From positions 6,645,059 to 6,709,058 of the forward strand of contig CM035360.1 in assembly GCA_020137815.1 (NCBI GenBank): a stretch of 64,000 bases of DNA, given 5' to 3'. Shown here one piece after another: positions 30,007-42,324 of this stretch. Made by a program: the position numbers and the translations under genes. Position 1 is the first letter of the stretch, and each line of letters opens with the position of its first letter. The notes below the pieces were generated by a model, which saw only the letters and a list, made by a program, of their open reading frames with translations, did no database searches and was not told where the DNA came from. The stretch comes from Hormiphora californensis. Its lineage: Eukaryota > Ctenophora > Tentaculata > Cydippida > Pleurobrachiidae.

Positions 30007-30859
30007 GACATACCGGGGGGGGTGCCGGCCAATAATTAATGAGGATGAGGTCTTGTCCAGCGTTTTTCGAATTAATGAGGGCCCTCAAAAATCCTCAAAA
30101 ATCCTCAATAATCCTCAACAATCCTCAACAATTATTTTATAGTTTTTACAAAAAATTTGACGATTACGCATACTATTGGGCATACACATTCCTTAATAGG
30201 AGTAGAACAGTTAGACAATTTTCCCAGATACCCTGGTGCTGTCTGGCGCCGCGACCCATCTGGCGCCGCCAGACAGCCCTGGTGATGGTCCCCTGATGGT
30301 CCTAAAAACATCCTCAGAAGTCCTTAAAATGAGGCGAAATCGTCAATATAAATATGGGGTAAATTTGTACTCTGACGCGTGAGGCCCGGGTTCGATTCCC
30401 GACTGGGCCCGGGTGGGGACACTTTTTTTTAAACTTTTGAAAACTCTATAAATTATTTATAAATGATTTCTAAAAATTTTCTAGACATTTATCTTACTAG
30501 GCAGCAAAATCGTTGATTTTTGGGACAAAGTTGGCAGCATATTTGACTGAAAATCGTATTTATCTAAAATTTTGAAAATCAAGCATGTGAAGTTAATAAC
30601 TTTGCTAAAAGAACGCAGTGCTTCAAGTGTGGGAAGCCAAAGAGCACAGGCAAGAGCACTTGAATTGATAATCAGTGCATTTTGTACCTCTAAAATATAA
30701 TCTATTATTTTTTTATCAGGCATTTGCTGTGTTTATGTTTAAATAGAACGAAAAATTTTTGAGGATTTTTGAGGGCTTGTCCAGCAAATAATAAATGAGG
30801 ATTTTTGAGGTGACCTCAAAAATCCTCATAAATTCCGGCCGGAACCCCCCCGACATACC
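30007..30859. mobile_element. Non-autonomous hAT-like element (837 bp) with 8-bp target duplication
   Basis: The octamer GACATACC occurs at 30007-30014 and 30852-30859. Between them the ends are inverted: GGGGGGGGTGCCGGCC at the left and, on the other strand, GGGGGGGTTCCGGCC at the right, each followed by TTAATGAGGA-like and CTCAAAAATCCTCA subterminal repeats. An 8-bp duplication with short TIRs is the hAT signature. No transposase ORF is present. Inside is an inverted repeat with TGTCTGGCGCCG/CGGCGCCAGACA-like arms (30238-30280) and a tRNA-Gly-like remnant. Confidence 0.8.
30371..30430 (+). repeat. tRNA-Gly 3'-half-like remnant with Pol III terminator
   Basis: GAGGCCCGGGTTCGATTCCC (30381-30400) contains a perfect B-box GGTTCGATTCC and equals the T-arm region of animal tRNA-Gly. 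A run of eight T at 30423-30430 could terminate Pol III. No A-box lies at the right distance upstream, so it is a fragment, probably of a tRNA-derived SINE captured by the hAT-like element. Confidence 0.55.
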
Positions 30860-33800
30860 ATGCTGCTGCGCGCACCAGAAACAACTCTCACCCCTCCGCG
30901 CGCGGGACTTTCATCACCAAGATCTCTCCGCGCCCTACGTCAAGTAGCACCATGTGTCTAACGTGAGCCTGCACTGCTGTTTTGCACATGATTAGCACCG
31001 GGTCGAGTTCACAGCAGCTGTTGTACTAGTACAATCTCACTAACAGACACTTCATAGTTACTGCTAATTCACACTGAGATCTAGATCTACACAGAAGTAG
31101 CAGCAAACACAGCTGATTGGCTTTCTAACTCATTTCCATCATTCTGCAAGTGCAATTCTGCAACATTTTCCAATCAATAATGGACAGCGGGGGGATATTC
31201 AGAAACTTCACCTTTTTCCAATTTTCATGTTTACGACGACCCATTTCATTTCACTTCTTCATGTTCTTATCTCTGACTACTTCACTCCCGTGGATATTCA
31301 GATGTCTCTTTATTTAGTTTAGCACGTGAAAGCTTCTCTAAACCAGCATTCTCTCTCTATCTCACTCTTCCTCTCACTCTTCCTCTTTCATTTCTCACTT
31401 CATGTCTACTCTCGTGCAAGGCAGTTCCAGGCACGGAGGGAGGGGGAGCTTGTTACGTAATAAAATGACGTCATAATTAATTCCACTGGCACTGCAGGAA
31501 CCCCCCCCCCTCCACCTCCACTGAATATCCGGGCTTGGGTATTGGTGATTTGGTAGGACAAGGGGTATTGGTAGTGGGTTTTAGAGTAAATCCACTGCAT
31601 ATATCCAGGGTTGTGTATTGTGTGAGGTTGGTACTGTGCTGGTTAGACGGACAGGAAATGGGGAGATACAGTAAATACACATAGTGGTAACCGCACACTG
31701 TCGACACACACTCAGAACAACTGCCTTGTTAGAGCACCCGAGCAGAGAGCAGCAGAGTAGGTGAGCTGAATGGGTGCTGAATTAAATAATCAGGGTCTGG
31801 GAGGATGATGAATGATGAACTTAATCCAATTTTGATAATCTCCTCTTTGTCCTGGATGTTTTCCAAGTCCCCTAAATTCTCGACACCAGGAATTATGTTT
31901 GGTACGGTAGTTGAATTTGAATGGTCATGTTATGTGTTAATCTAATTATCAGTCATGCGCTACTAATATTCCCTTCCCAATTTCAAGCCCTCTAGAATTT
32001 GTCACTCCTGAGCTACGCACGGGGAACACTAAATTTCTTTGTTTGGCAAATGCAAATACTCAATCCATCTCCCTACTACATAACACACACTTCTCTACCT
32101 CTCTCCCTGATCTCTCAGCAGCTTATGTCGCATGAGCGCAATCATAACATTTCACACGAGAGGTTCAAATCTCTGGGAAACTTCATTTTCAACATTTTTC
32201 ATGAGAAATCCTGGGGTTCTAGAAATCGTTCCGGTATGATCTCTCATTGCTCTAGATGGAGGAATGAAGGGAGATGAGAGAGAGGGGAGGGTGATCAGAG
32301 AGAGAGGGGAGGGTGATCAGAGAGAGAGAGAGGGGAGGGTGATCAGATATTAAATTAAAAGAGTTCAATTTGTCAAACTCTCCCCACGCAATTTCATTCC
32401 TTTCTATTTTCCCATCCCCGCGGCTAGCTGTGAAAACTTGCTACGTTGTATCTCTCTCTCAAGCTGAGAGAGAATGATCGTCAAGAGAGAGAGAGAGAGA
32501 GGAAGAGAGGTAGACACAAATCTCCCCTCCCACTACCGCCAAGCAAGACGTCTTACATCACGTGACCTCTCTCTCCACCAATCAGGATCAAGGATTACCT
32601 AATTGAATAGAATTGAATACAAGTGCTGCTAGCGTGCACCCCCTGTTCGTGCAAGGCCCCGACAAGCACGAAGTATCACGTGACCCCCATATCCGGTAGT
32701 AGTGTGATCTGATAGTATGATACAACAACGGTAACTTCACACAATAGCTCTGTCTGAGTGGAGGGAGGTTTTGACAAATTGTAGCGAGATAGGTCATGAT
32801 GAGCATATGTCTGTGCCAGTCGGTTCCATATACGGGGTGATGGGGAGTAGCTGGGACCAGGTTGAACCTAGGATTGGGAGGGAGGGTCAAGGAGGTACTA
32901 GGTTGATAATTAATCTCCGTGTCCCTACCCTTCAATATTTTATTTCTATTTATCAGGGTCGAGAAAGGCCACTGGATATGGGATAGAGTGTCTATCATGC
33001 CAGTATTCTGTTTACCCCCAGATATGGGAGGGCCGGAGAGTGTGTGGACCTGTGCTGGCAGTGAATCTTATCCCCCCTCTGTTTTATATCCGGGTACATG
33101 CCAACTTAACACTTCCCAGTGTGCTATAAATAGCATCAGAATATCGGATTTGAGGAGTCGGCCAACAAGACTGGCGTGGGGATATATAATAATTCAGCTG
33201 CTTCAGAGCATGAACAATAAAGATATGGAATGAAAAATGGGAATTTCTGGAAGGAATACTATTGATTCCAAATAGGAAGGCTCAAGGTTGAACGGAGGCC
33301 GGAGGAGGGGGATATAATGTGGCACACTTTTCACCCACTTTTCACCTTTTGTATCAAAGTTACCAACAAGTGGCGGGGTATGTGCCATTGGAAGTGAAAA
33401 TTGGAGTCATAATAGACAAAGATAACAAGAGAGAGAGAGAGAGGGGGGGGGAGAATGGGGAACAAAGAACGTGAGAGAATGAGAGGGGTGTCTTTAGAGA
33501 GGTGTTGAGTGGATGGTACCATTATCAACTTGTGGTGCATTTAAAATGGGACGATCTAGAAATGAAGGCCCTCTGTGTACATTGTGGATGCCCCATTATA
33601 CTGGGGTCTTTGTTGGGTTCTTGACATTGACATGATTTGGCACATGTTGTGTGGACTGTGGGAACAAGTTGCCTTGTTCGACCCTCCCCGCACGGTTTGA
33701 AGACAAGGAACATGTTTAAAATGTCCTACGGCACTTGACCGCTATAATTCTAGGGAATCAAAGTCTGACTTTATACAACGATAACTTCGTTAGCGGGTAC

Positions 33801-35513
33801 TGTCAAAAAGCAGGGAGTTGTTATCAATGGTATATACCCAGACCCGACAACAATTCAGTTATGATAACAAGCAAAATGTCATGTTAAACCCAATACATGC
33901 TTGTCTCTTCGATAGACAAATGCATTCGCCCAGCACATGTTTTTGTTTTAAAAAGTTTGGCACTTGGATGTTGCCATTTTCTTGATAATATTATTGTCTG
34001 ACACATAAGGAGAAAATCTGGCCAGTATTTAGAAAGTGTTCGGCTAACTATACTTCAGTGCTGCTCCCATGGAGTTTGGGTTATTCTAGGGAGGGTGAAG
34101 TACAGAAATAACAAAAGTATTTTAATCTGTAATCCACCTTTCACCCTTCACATTACTGTCGCTTGTGCTTCACAGCTAGCTGGTCTGAATTTAGCACATG
34201 ATTATGTGTGAGAAATTCATTGATAAATGTGAAAAAAGCTGATGAGTGATGAATATATCATGAAACTTTCTGAATTACAACTCATTTTTATCCCTTTTTT
34301 CTCACGTCTCATTCTCAAGATAGTCGTCAGAGTGTCTACTTCAGCTAGTCACATGACCGTCTACTACAGCTGGAAAGTACTTGTTTTTGCAACAAATTAA
34401 AACTTGTGAGTCTCTTTCTCTCTTTCTGTCTCCCCGGCCCCCTCTATCTCTCTGTCCCTCTATCTCTCTCTCTCTCTGCAAGGTGTATCAGCATCATGCA
34501 TGGTGCCCGGTAATTAAACTGAATTGAATGTGATCACTTCACTGCCCCTCCTCCCTCTCCCATTGGCCAACTATCCCATCACGTGACTGATATCCTGTAT
34601 CCTGATTGGTCCAGAAGGAAGGGGAAGGGACGCTTTGAGGAATTGATACTAATAAAAAACGTGTCTACGGGGTCTAGGGAAGCAATTTCATGTCCCTTTT
34701 GATAGCGATTGAGGGACAGTTTTCCAAACATTCTACAACATATCTCTCAGAGGATTATCCCAGACGTCCATATAGCAGCTAATTCCCACCCAAAATTAGC
34801 TCAAACCTTCCCCAATTTTCGAGTAAAATCCCCCCTCACACCACACATATCATGGAGAGAGAGGAGATAAAAGTTACGGGGTCCCATTCTGGCCAATGAC
34901 CATCCTCCCAGCCAATCACGTGACCCACATCTCACTGTGGGTAAAATGTTGTGGGTCGCGTGCGTTGACAGGTAAAGAGAGGCGCTGTTACGTCTGTGCT
35001 AAAACTTATAAAAACCCCTGCTAATGTCTCATGTCAGAGATCACAGAGAGAGAGAAATTTGTAGAATGACAGTTGTGAGTTACATCACGACCCGGTTTGG
35101 TGCTTTGACACTTCTCTGGAAATTAATTTTTCATGTGACCTAGTAGGGGTCTAGAATACCCGAAAATTGGGTTCCCCTCCCCCCACAGGTCTGGCCCAAA
35201 TATTTGCACTTTAATTAGGGCAGTCGGTGATAAATCATTATTCTGGCCACACGTCCCATCATTCCAAAAATACACTTCCTGGCCTTGAAATATAATTGTC
35301 ATAGCATATATTTATCGTGATAGGGGCCGGGGTTGAGAAAATTTGATTTTTCTTGTAGACATGTCTTATCGCCCTTTTAGGGATAAAATATAGCAAGTCT
35401 GAAAAATCAGGTTGAAGAAATCGGAGAATATAGGGCATTGTTTCAAACTTGCATCTATCAAATTTTCTCTCATTTCTCCCTATCTCTCCCTCTCCTGGCT
35501 CTAAAGACTGCTG
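30860..35513. other. Gene desert segment 1
   Basis: No exon pattern or conserved protein was found on either strand. It holds a CRE-like TGACGTCA near 31466, a 25-base GA-rich repeat with GGGAGGGTGATCAGAG (three copies, 32280-32345), a (GA)n at 32483-32503, and four CCAAT/TCACGTGA clusters (32558-32585, 32676, 34562-34610, 34893-34923). These may be enhancers or promoters of unannotated noncoding transcripts. Confidence 0.6.
34562..34923. promoter_or_regulatory. Two CCAAT-plus-TCACGTGA clusters
   Basis: ATTGG 34562, TCACGTGA 34579-34586, GATTGGT at about 34604; and CCAAT 34893 with a fused CCAATCACGTGAC at 34912-34924. In the second the NF-Y-like and E-box-like sites overlap. Confidence 0.35.
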
Positions 35514-35581
35514 ATTTTTTTGGGGCCCGGGGGGGGGGGCCCCCGGGGGGAAAAAAAAAAATTTTTTTGGGAAAAAAAAAA

Positions 35582-35614
<33 letters not shown>

Positions 35615-36945
35615 AAGGGAAAAAAACCCAAAAAAGGGGGCCCCCCAAAAAAGGGGGCCCCCCCCCCCAAAAAAAAACCCCCCCAAAAAAAAAAAAGAGG
35701 GGGAAAAAAAAAAGGGGGGGGAAAAAAAAAAGGGGGGGAAAAAAAAGGGGGAAAAGGGGGGGGGGGAAACCGGGGAAAAAAAAGGGGGGCCCGGGGGAAA
35801 AAAAACCCGGGGGGGGAAAAAACCCCAAAAAGGGGGGGAAAGGGGGGGGGGGAAAAAGGACCCGGGGGGGGGGGAAAAAAAAGGGGGGGGAAAAAGGGGG
35901 AAAAAAAAAAAAAAAAAAAAAGGGGGGGGGTTGGGGGGAAAAAAGGGGGGAAAAAAAAAAAAAAAGGGGGGGGGGGAAAAAAAAAAAAAACCCCAAAAAG
36001 GGGAAAAAAAAAAAAAAGGGGGGGGGAAAAAAAAAGGGGCCCGGGGGGGGGTTTTTTTAAAAAAAAAAAACCAAAAAAGGGGGAAAAAAAGGGGGTTTTT
36101 TCCCCCCAAACGGGAAAAAATTTTTTTTTTTTTTTTTTTTGGGGGGGGGGGGGGGGAAAAACCCCTGGGGGCCGAAAAAAAAGGGGGGGGGGGGAAAAAA
36201 GGGGGGGGAAAAAAAAGGGGGGGAAAAAAAAAAACCCGGGGGGGGGGGAAAAAGGGGGGGGGGGGGGGGGGGGGAAAAAAGAAGAGAGAGAGAGAGGGGG
36301 AGAGGGAAAAAAAAAAAGAGAGAGGGGGGGAAAAGAGAAAAGGGGGGGGAAAAAAAAAAAAAAAAAAGGGGGGGGGGGGCCCCCCAATGGGGAAAAATTT
36401 AAAAAAAGGGGGTTTTGGTTTTTCCCCAACCCGGGGGGGGTTTTTTTAAAAAAAAAAAAAAACCCCTTTCCTTCCCCCCCCCCCAAAAATTAAACCCCCC
36501 CCCAAAAAAAAATTTTTCCCCCCCCCCCCCCCCCTTTTTTTCCCCCCCCTTTCCCAAAAAAAAAAAGGGGGGGGGGAAAAAAAAAAACTTTTTTAAAAAA
36601 AACCAAAAAGGGGCCTTTTTTTTCCCCCCCCCCAAAAAAAAACCCCCCCTCTTTTTCCCCAATTTTCCCCCTTCTTTTTTAATTTTTTTTCCCGGGGTTT
36701 TTTGGGGGGAAAAAATTAAAGGGCCCCCCGGGGTTGGGGGTTTTTAAAATTTTTTTCTAAAATTTTTTTAAAAAAAAAGGAAAAGGGGGAAAAGGGGGGG
36801 GGGGGGGGGAAAGGGGGAGAGGGGGGGGGGAGAGAGAGAAGAAGGGAAAAAAAAAAAAGGGGGGGAGGAGAAAGAAGGGGGGAAAAAGGGGGCCAAAAAA
36901 AAGGGGGGAAAAAAAAAATTTTCCCCCCCTTTTCTTTTTTTCGTA
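35514..36945. other. 1.4-kb block of pure homopolymer runs (probable assembly or consensus artefact)
   Basis: Almost every base belongs to a run of 3-30 identical bases, mainly G and A with some C and T. No dinucleotide or longer period is visible, except a brief GA patch at 36280-36335. Edges are abrupt: normal sequence ends at 35513 and resumes at about 36945. Long translations in all frames (Phe-Pro or Lys-Gly rich) are meaningless. Confidence 0.8.
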
Positions 36946-38827
36946 CCCCGGGCCGCTATAGGAAGGACAGCATTCCCTACATATCTTTAACCCTGTATAG
37001 TAAGCGGTTCGTGTGTCGTGGGGTCAAGCTGAGCCCTGGAGGCGGATTCATTTATTAAAAAGCCAATCAATATAATATGCCTCCTTCTTCCCCACGGATT
37101 TTGAATGTCCCTGTCCGTACAAATTTAACACACGCTGTCCCACACTAGAGCATTCTCCCCCCCCCCCACTCTCATTGTTTTCGCTCCCCTTCCTACATGC
37201 AAACAGGTCACATGATGGGGAGGTGGGGGCGCTCCAATATAGCACAAACTTTACTGTTTACACATAGTACTCTAAAATGGGACTGCACTGAGTGCTACTT
37301 CCTTCACGCTTGGAAAACAATGGCACCTCTCTCTCTCTAACTTCCACCTTCTATTCTAATCTTCATCCAGTTTTACTCCGTGGAGTATTGTAATGGCCTG
37401 GAAAACGGCATTGAGGACCCCCGGCAGGCTAGCTGGGGATCTGATGGAATGAGTTTTTTACTACTAAGTTTACTTACTTAGAGAATTTGGACATTCCTAG
37501 CGTAGCGGAGCGAGAGGGAAGGAGAAGTGAAGCGCGAGAGAGTTCGCCAAAAGGGCTGAGGATAAGTGCGCGAGAGAGATAGGGACGAGAGATAGCGTCT
37601 AGCTATGCCGGGGGCCCCCGTTCTCTCCTTCTCCTTCTCGTATTCGGAGCAATCGATTCTTGTATAAAAAGACATCAAAGTTAATTTTCCACTCCCCAAG
37701 GGGTCTACACTACTCCTTTATAAAACTTTCTACTACACAGACCTTTGTTCATTCATTAGCTCTGTGAATAAGGGGGTAGAAGCATGTAATTTCATTATGT
37801 GATGGGGAGAGAGGGTTGTAAGGGAGAGAGAGAGTGGTGAAGAAATGACCTGAGGGAGAATGGTGAAAAAAGAAATGGAGAGAGAGAAGAAAGAGTGGGT
37901 TAGGTGGGACAAAAAGAAAGATGCGTAGCAACTTTTTGATAATATTACTCCAGCGGTCTAGCCCTCATTGAATCTCTTCTACTAGCTACTTTCCCCTAAC
38001 CACAGATTTGGGGCCGTGCCCCTTCTGTCCCTCCATCTTTAATGATTCTCTCTCTTTTTCTTCTTCTTCTCTCTCTCACCCTCTCACTCATCAAGAGATG
38101 TTGTGGTTTCACACGACGGTATCCGTGGTCACAGCTGCTGCGCCTTGAGTTACTATTGTGTATCTGAAAGAGAAAAGGAAGAAAGTTGAGAGAGGTTATA
38201 ATATCTGATACACCAAACTGTCTAGACAGTCTGTGGATTCCCGTTGGTGAGCGTGCGTGGGCGAGTTGACAGATAAACAAACTGTGACCACCAACACGCC
38301 ATATCTACATATAAAACCAACCAGTGATACATCTAATCACCTCTAATTACCTCTCGTATCAATGATACTATCATCTCTATTCTGTATACTCCCTCGATAC
38401 TCGGTAGAGCTACCCTCAAGTAAGCCCAGCTAAACGCCCACCACCTCCCCAATATAAACTATATCGGTTAGTACTCCTCCATGCAGGCAGGGATAGTAAT
38501 TGGATTTTACACAAGACGAGCTTCCTTGTTTTCAGCAAGTGTATACTACCCTGCATTATGTGTTGTACCAATGCTAACAAGACATGTAATAGGTGGGGGT
38601 AAACAACCCAGCAAACATGTTTGGTAAATGCCATTATTCTGGAAAATGCCAAACTTCTGGAAAATGCCATATTTTTGGGAAATTTCCCCTTTTCTTAGAC
38701 TTTGAACATCATTTGATGCTAGGGAATGATGCAATTACAGAGGATTACTATTAGTGTAAGACGGTTGTTTACAGTTAGTTGCACTGCAGAGCCTGTCTGC
38801 AGTTGTACTAACTAGTTAGTGCCCTGA

Positions 38828-38890
<63 letters not shown>

Positions 38891-39609
38891 CTCTCTCCCA
38901 CTCACTCAATCCCTGTCTGTAAGTTTGTCTGTGCAACAATCAAGAGAAAGTTGTTGTTGTGTTTGATCCATTGTTTCAAATCCTCACAACAAGTGAGACT
39001 CTGCATCATCAGCACCACACACATGCACTGTAGCCAATTTCCCGTTGCCAGTTATTGGAAAACACTTCACCTCCACTTCCACTAATAGCTCTCTCTCTCA
39101 CAGAGTTTGTTTGCAAACACTGTGGAGGGAAGTGATGTGAGGGTGGGGGAGACAGAGAACGGAAGAGGAAGGGTGGAGTTAAATGTAGACGGGTTTTTGT
39201 TGTGTTTTTACTGTTCTACTCAATCACATAAAACTCCTTTAGAAATATCGAGAGCAGTGAAAAAATAAAAATGAATTGGTTGAAATATTTTCAATCAGAA
39301 GATCATGATCATTTCATTTCATGCAGTGAAGATCAGTATGCTATTGAAAGATCAAGAATAGAAAGATGATGCAATTTTGGAGTCTGCATGTTTGGATCTT
39401 CTGAATTTTTTTCATTCCTGGTAATAATAATATCGTGATTGCTAAAATCAACTTGTCTAGTAGTCAGAAGTCAGAAGTAGTCAGTAGTTCAGGAGTCAAC
39501 AATAATCTAGCCTTCACAGGCTTCCCTGAGACGTTAGACTCTATTTCGACTTCATCAGGTCTATCAGCTACCACGCCGTCTAAATTATTGTTGTACTGGA
39601 ACTCACACC
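36946..39609. other. Gene desert segment 2
   Basis: No gene found. It includes GA-rich patches (37795-37890), a CT-rich patch (38045-38090) and a (CT)n array at 38831-38897. It ends at the left boundary of the composite element. Confidence 0.6.
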
Positions 39610-39780
39610 TTAAAGGGATACTGACATATTCAAAAATTTTTGACTTTTTCAACGATCCTGGGTGTGGTAACTGGTTGGGAGATAAAAATAGGATGAGTCG
39701 AAGTGCGAACTCTCTACTCGTTCTCAAGATATAATTATAGGGCCCCACCTTTTAGCACTTCGTAATTGGTTATGGTATAG

Positions 39781-40575
39781 GTAGTAGTAGAGTCGATAAC
39801 TACATCGACCTCTCCCAATTGTTCCAGTTTTTGTCACATCTGTTTGGAGCCTCGACACGACCTCTAAACAGGTGTTACTTTTTCACAAACTGTTTTCATC
39901 TTGGTGTAATCAGCAGTTGAAATGTTGCTGATCATAACAAAAACCTGACTAAATTTTTTCAACTTGGGGTAAAACCATGGGTGTCAAAAGTTAGCTCTAG
40001 GTCCCCTGAGTAACCATCCGGAGACTCCAAGAGATATTTCAAGCCGTTCTCCTGTAATCATTAATCCCGGTAGAGCACATATTTGAGTATGGACGTACGT
40101 GCAATTGCCTACAACCTCAACTTTAATGTATAACGTTAATGTGCGTCTCTCTCTTTTCTCCCCCTTGAGAAAGAGTTATCTCGCGCGGCGCAACCGCACG
40201 TGCGGTTTTTCCAGAGAGAGTGAGAGACATACAATAACATGTAAACAGCCTGCCAGCGCTCACGTACGTCCGCATTGTATTTTTTTCTCCACCGGGATTA
40301 ATGATTACGGGAGAACGGCTTGAAATATCTCTTAGAGTCTCCGGATGGTTACTCAGGGGACCTAGAGCTAACTTTTGACACCCATGGTTTTACCCCAAGT
40401 TGAAAAAATTTAGTCAGGTTTTTGTTATGATCAGCAACATTTCAACTGCTGATTACACCAAGATGAAAACAGTTTGTGAAAAAGTAACACCTGTTTAGAG
40501 GTCGTGTCGAGGCTCCAAACAGATGTGACAAAAACTGGAACAATTGGGAGAGGTCGATGTAGTTATCGACCCTAC
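39781..40575. mobile_element. Nested fold-back element with about 285-bp inverted arms
   Basis: Arms 39781-40070 and 40292-40575 are near-identical inverted copies (GTCGATAACTACATCGACC at the outer end, CCGGGATTAATGATTACG at the inner end). The 5-mer TATAG flanks it at 39776-39780 and 40576-40580, a possible target duplication. The spacer (40071-40291) has ACGTACGT motifs but no gene. It inserted into the left arm of the larger TTAA element, so it is the younger insertion. Confidence 0.8.
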
Positions 40576-40974
40576 TATAGGGGGAGAGTTTTATTGCAAA
40601 TTACATGTAAACACGAGTCTGTTTATCTGTCAATATCTCAACTTTCACATGCACGATTTTGACCGGATTTTTTTCTGGAAGTTAGAAATGTTTTAAATTT
40701 TTAGTATTTTCTGATGATCTGTATCAGAATGACCAAAAAAATCAGTAAATAAACAAGTAAACAGTGCAGTTTGAGGTAAACTGGAGTAAGGTCAATTAGA
40801 CCCAATTATGGGCAATTAGGGCACTTTGCCGACCTCTGAGGACTTGGAAAAGTTGCTCACGTGATCATAGCGCTGGCAAGCGCCCGGGGCCCAATCCTCC
40901 CTCCCCCCAACCATCCTTCCCTTAAAAATGTCCATTTTCCAAGCATTCTTGCTTCCAGTGAATGGAAAATCGAA

Positions 40975-41890
40975 ATTGCGAAAAAAACATTTTTTGAATT
41001 TTTTGAAAATTTTTGAAAATTTTGACAGCGCTACTATACTTATTGTCTGAAATCGGCAATTTCAACTTTGTTTTAGACAACCTTCCCGTTGTCCTACGAA
41101 CTTGTCGCTTGGTAGTTCGTGTTGCCTTGACACCTAGAGCACACGTTAAAAATTTCATGCAAATCGGAGTTACGGTTTTTACGTTACAAAGGGTCGTATT
41201 TTAGACAAAATGTCCGTTTTTCGCGTCACGAACCACCGAAAAGTAACGACTTTTTTGCGTACACAATAGAGGCCACAGTTTTAAAGCTATCACCATGAAA
41301 CTTTGGGAGTCGGTAGGTCTACTGGTGTACCTTGTATTAAAGCTTGGACAGAGAAAACGGACAGTCATAACAAAAGTTATGACTGTCTTAAGTTTTCTTT
41401 GGCGTCTAAGACAGCTTTCCCGTCGTTCTACGAATACGCCGCTTGACACGTAATGTTGTCTCGACATCTTGAACACACGATCAAAATTTCAAGCAAATCC
41501 GAGTTACGGTTCTTCAGTTACGGGCATCTGACTGTATTAAGATTTAAGACGATTTTCAAAAAAAACCTAGAAAAGAGCAAATTAAACTATAAATCATGAT
41601 TTTATCACATATATTTTGCCAACGTAGGTCAACTGCTGTATTTTCAGATATAATTGGAATTCGTATCTAAATTTATGACTGTCTTAAATTTAAGACGATT
41701 TTAAAAACGCCTAGAAAGAAGCGTTTCAGAGTCTAAATTAATATTGAATCAGATTTATTTTATAAAATAAGGTTTACTGCCGCATTTTCAGTTATAATGG
41801 GTAGTCATATCTAGAGTTATGACTGTCTTAAATATAAGACGATTTTTTAAAAAAACGAGAAAAGAGCGAATTAGCATCTAGAACCTGATT
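40975..41890. repeat. Two tandem families: about 330-bp unit twice, then about 147-bp unit
   Basis: Blocks around 41080-41195 and 41405-41520 share GTCCTACGAA/GTTCTACGAA, ACACACG, CAAATCGGAGTTACGG. Then GACTGT-TTAA-TTAAGACGATTTT recurs at 41530, 41677 and 41821 with spacing 147 and 144, and the GACTGTCTTA start also occurs at 41381. Copies are diverged. No coding sense is preserved. Confidence 0.75.
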
Positions 41891-41981
41891 GCAACAGATA
41901 TATTTGATTATCAATGCTTATCCGTGATCGTTATCCGTAACTAATAATCAAAATCAGAGAATAATCGTTGAGAACCAATCG

Positions 41982-42258
41982 CGGATATCAATCGCTGATA
42001 ACTAATAAATAATAGTAATCGCGGATAACTAACCACGACAACTCATCGCGAATGAGTAAGATGATAGTTACCAATGCGGATAGCTAATCTCAAATATAGC
42101 TAATCGCGATAGCTAATCGCGATAGCTAATAGCGATAGCTAATCGCGATAGCTAATCGCGATAATTAATCGCGATAACTTATAACGGATTCGTGATCAGT
42201 TATCTGCGATTGGTTGTCCGCGATTACTATCATATTCGTTATTCGCAATTGATATCCG
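41982..42258. repeat. Imperfect palindrome around a 13-bp satellite
   Basis: The centre (about 42096-42178) is a tandem array of GATAGCTAATCGC. Outer arms 41982-42040 and about 42195-42258 are inverted (CGGATATCAATCGC, GTAATCGCGGATAAC on one side; GTTGTCCGCGATTAC, GCAATTGATATCCG on the other). The 13-mer itself is close to self-complementary (TAGCTA, ATCGCGAT), so the whole block can fold. Confidence 0.8.
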
Positions 42259-42260
42259 AG

Positions 42261-42309
42261 ATACTAGATGACATGCATTTTTTAATACAATCTGCATGTC
42301 ATCTAGTAT
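42261..42309. repeat. 17-bp perfect inverted repeat
   Basis: ATACTAGATGACATGCA (42261-42277) and its complement (42293-42309) around a 15-base AT-rich loop. It sits between the 13-bp satellite palindrome and the next fold-back. Confidence 0.9.
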
Positions 42310-42324
42310 AACAAAATGCCTGAT

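Noticed and set aside
29822-30296. Two overlapping plus-strand frames at the hAT-like element border
   Set aside because: They run across the target duplication into repeat sequence with no protein similarity.
32158-32182. B-box-like GGTTCAAATCT with a short stem
   Set aside because: No A-box or cloverleaf upstream within tRNA distance.
35259-36486. Long open frames (up to 309 codons) on both strands
   Set aside because: They run through homopolymer sequence and translate to Phe-Pro or Lys-Gly runs in every frame; no codon structure.
41201-41476. 91-codon minus-strand frame inside the composite element, considered as a transposase remnant
   Set aside because: It crosses the boundary of two tandem repeat copies and is not conserved between them; no DDE/D motif context.
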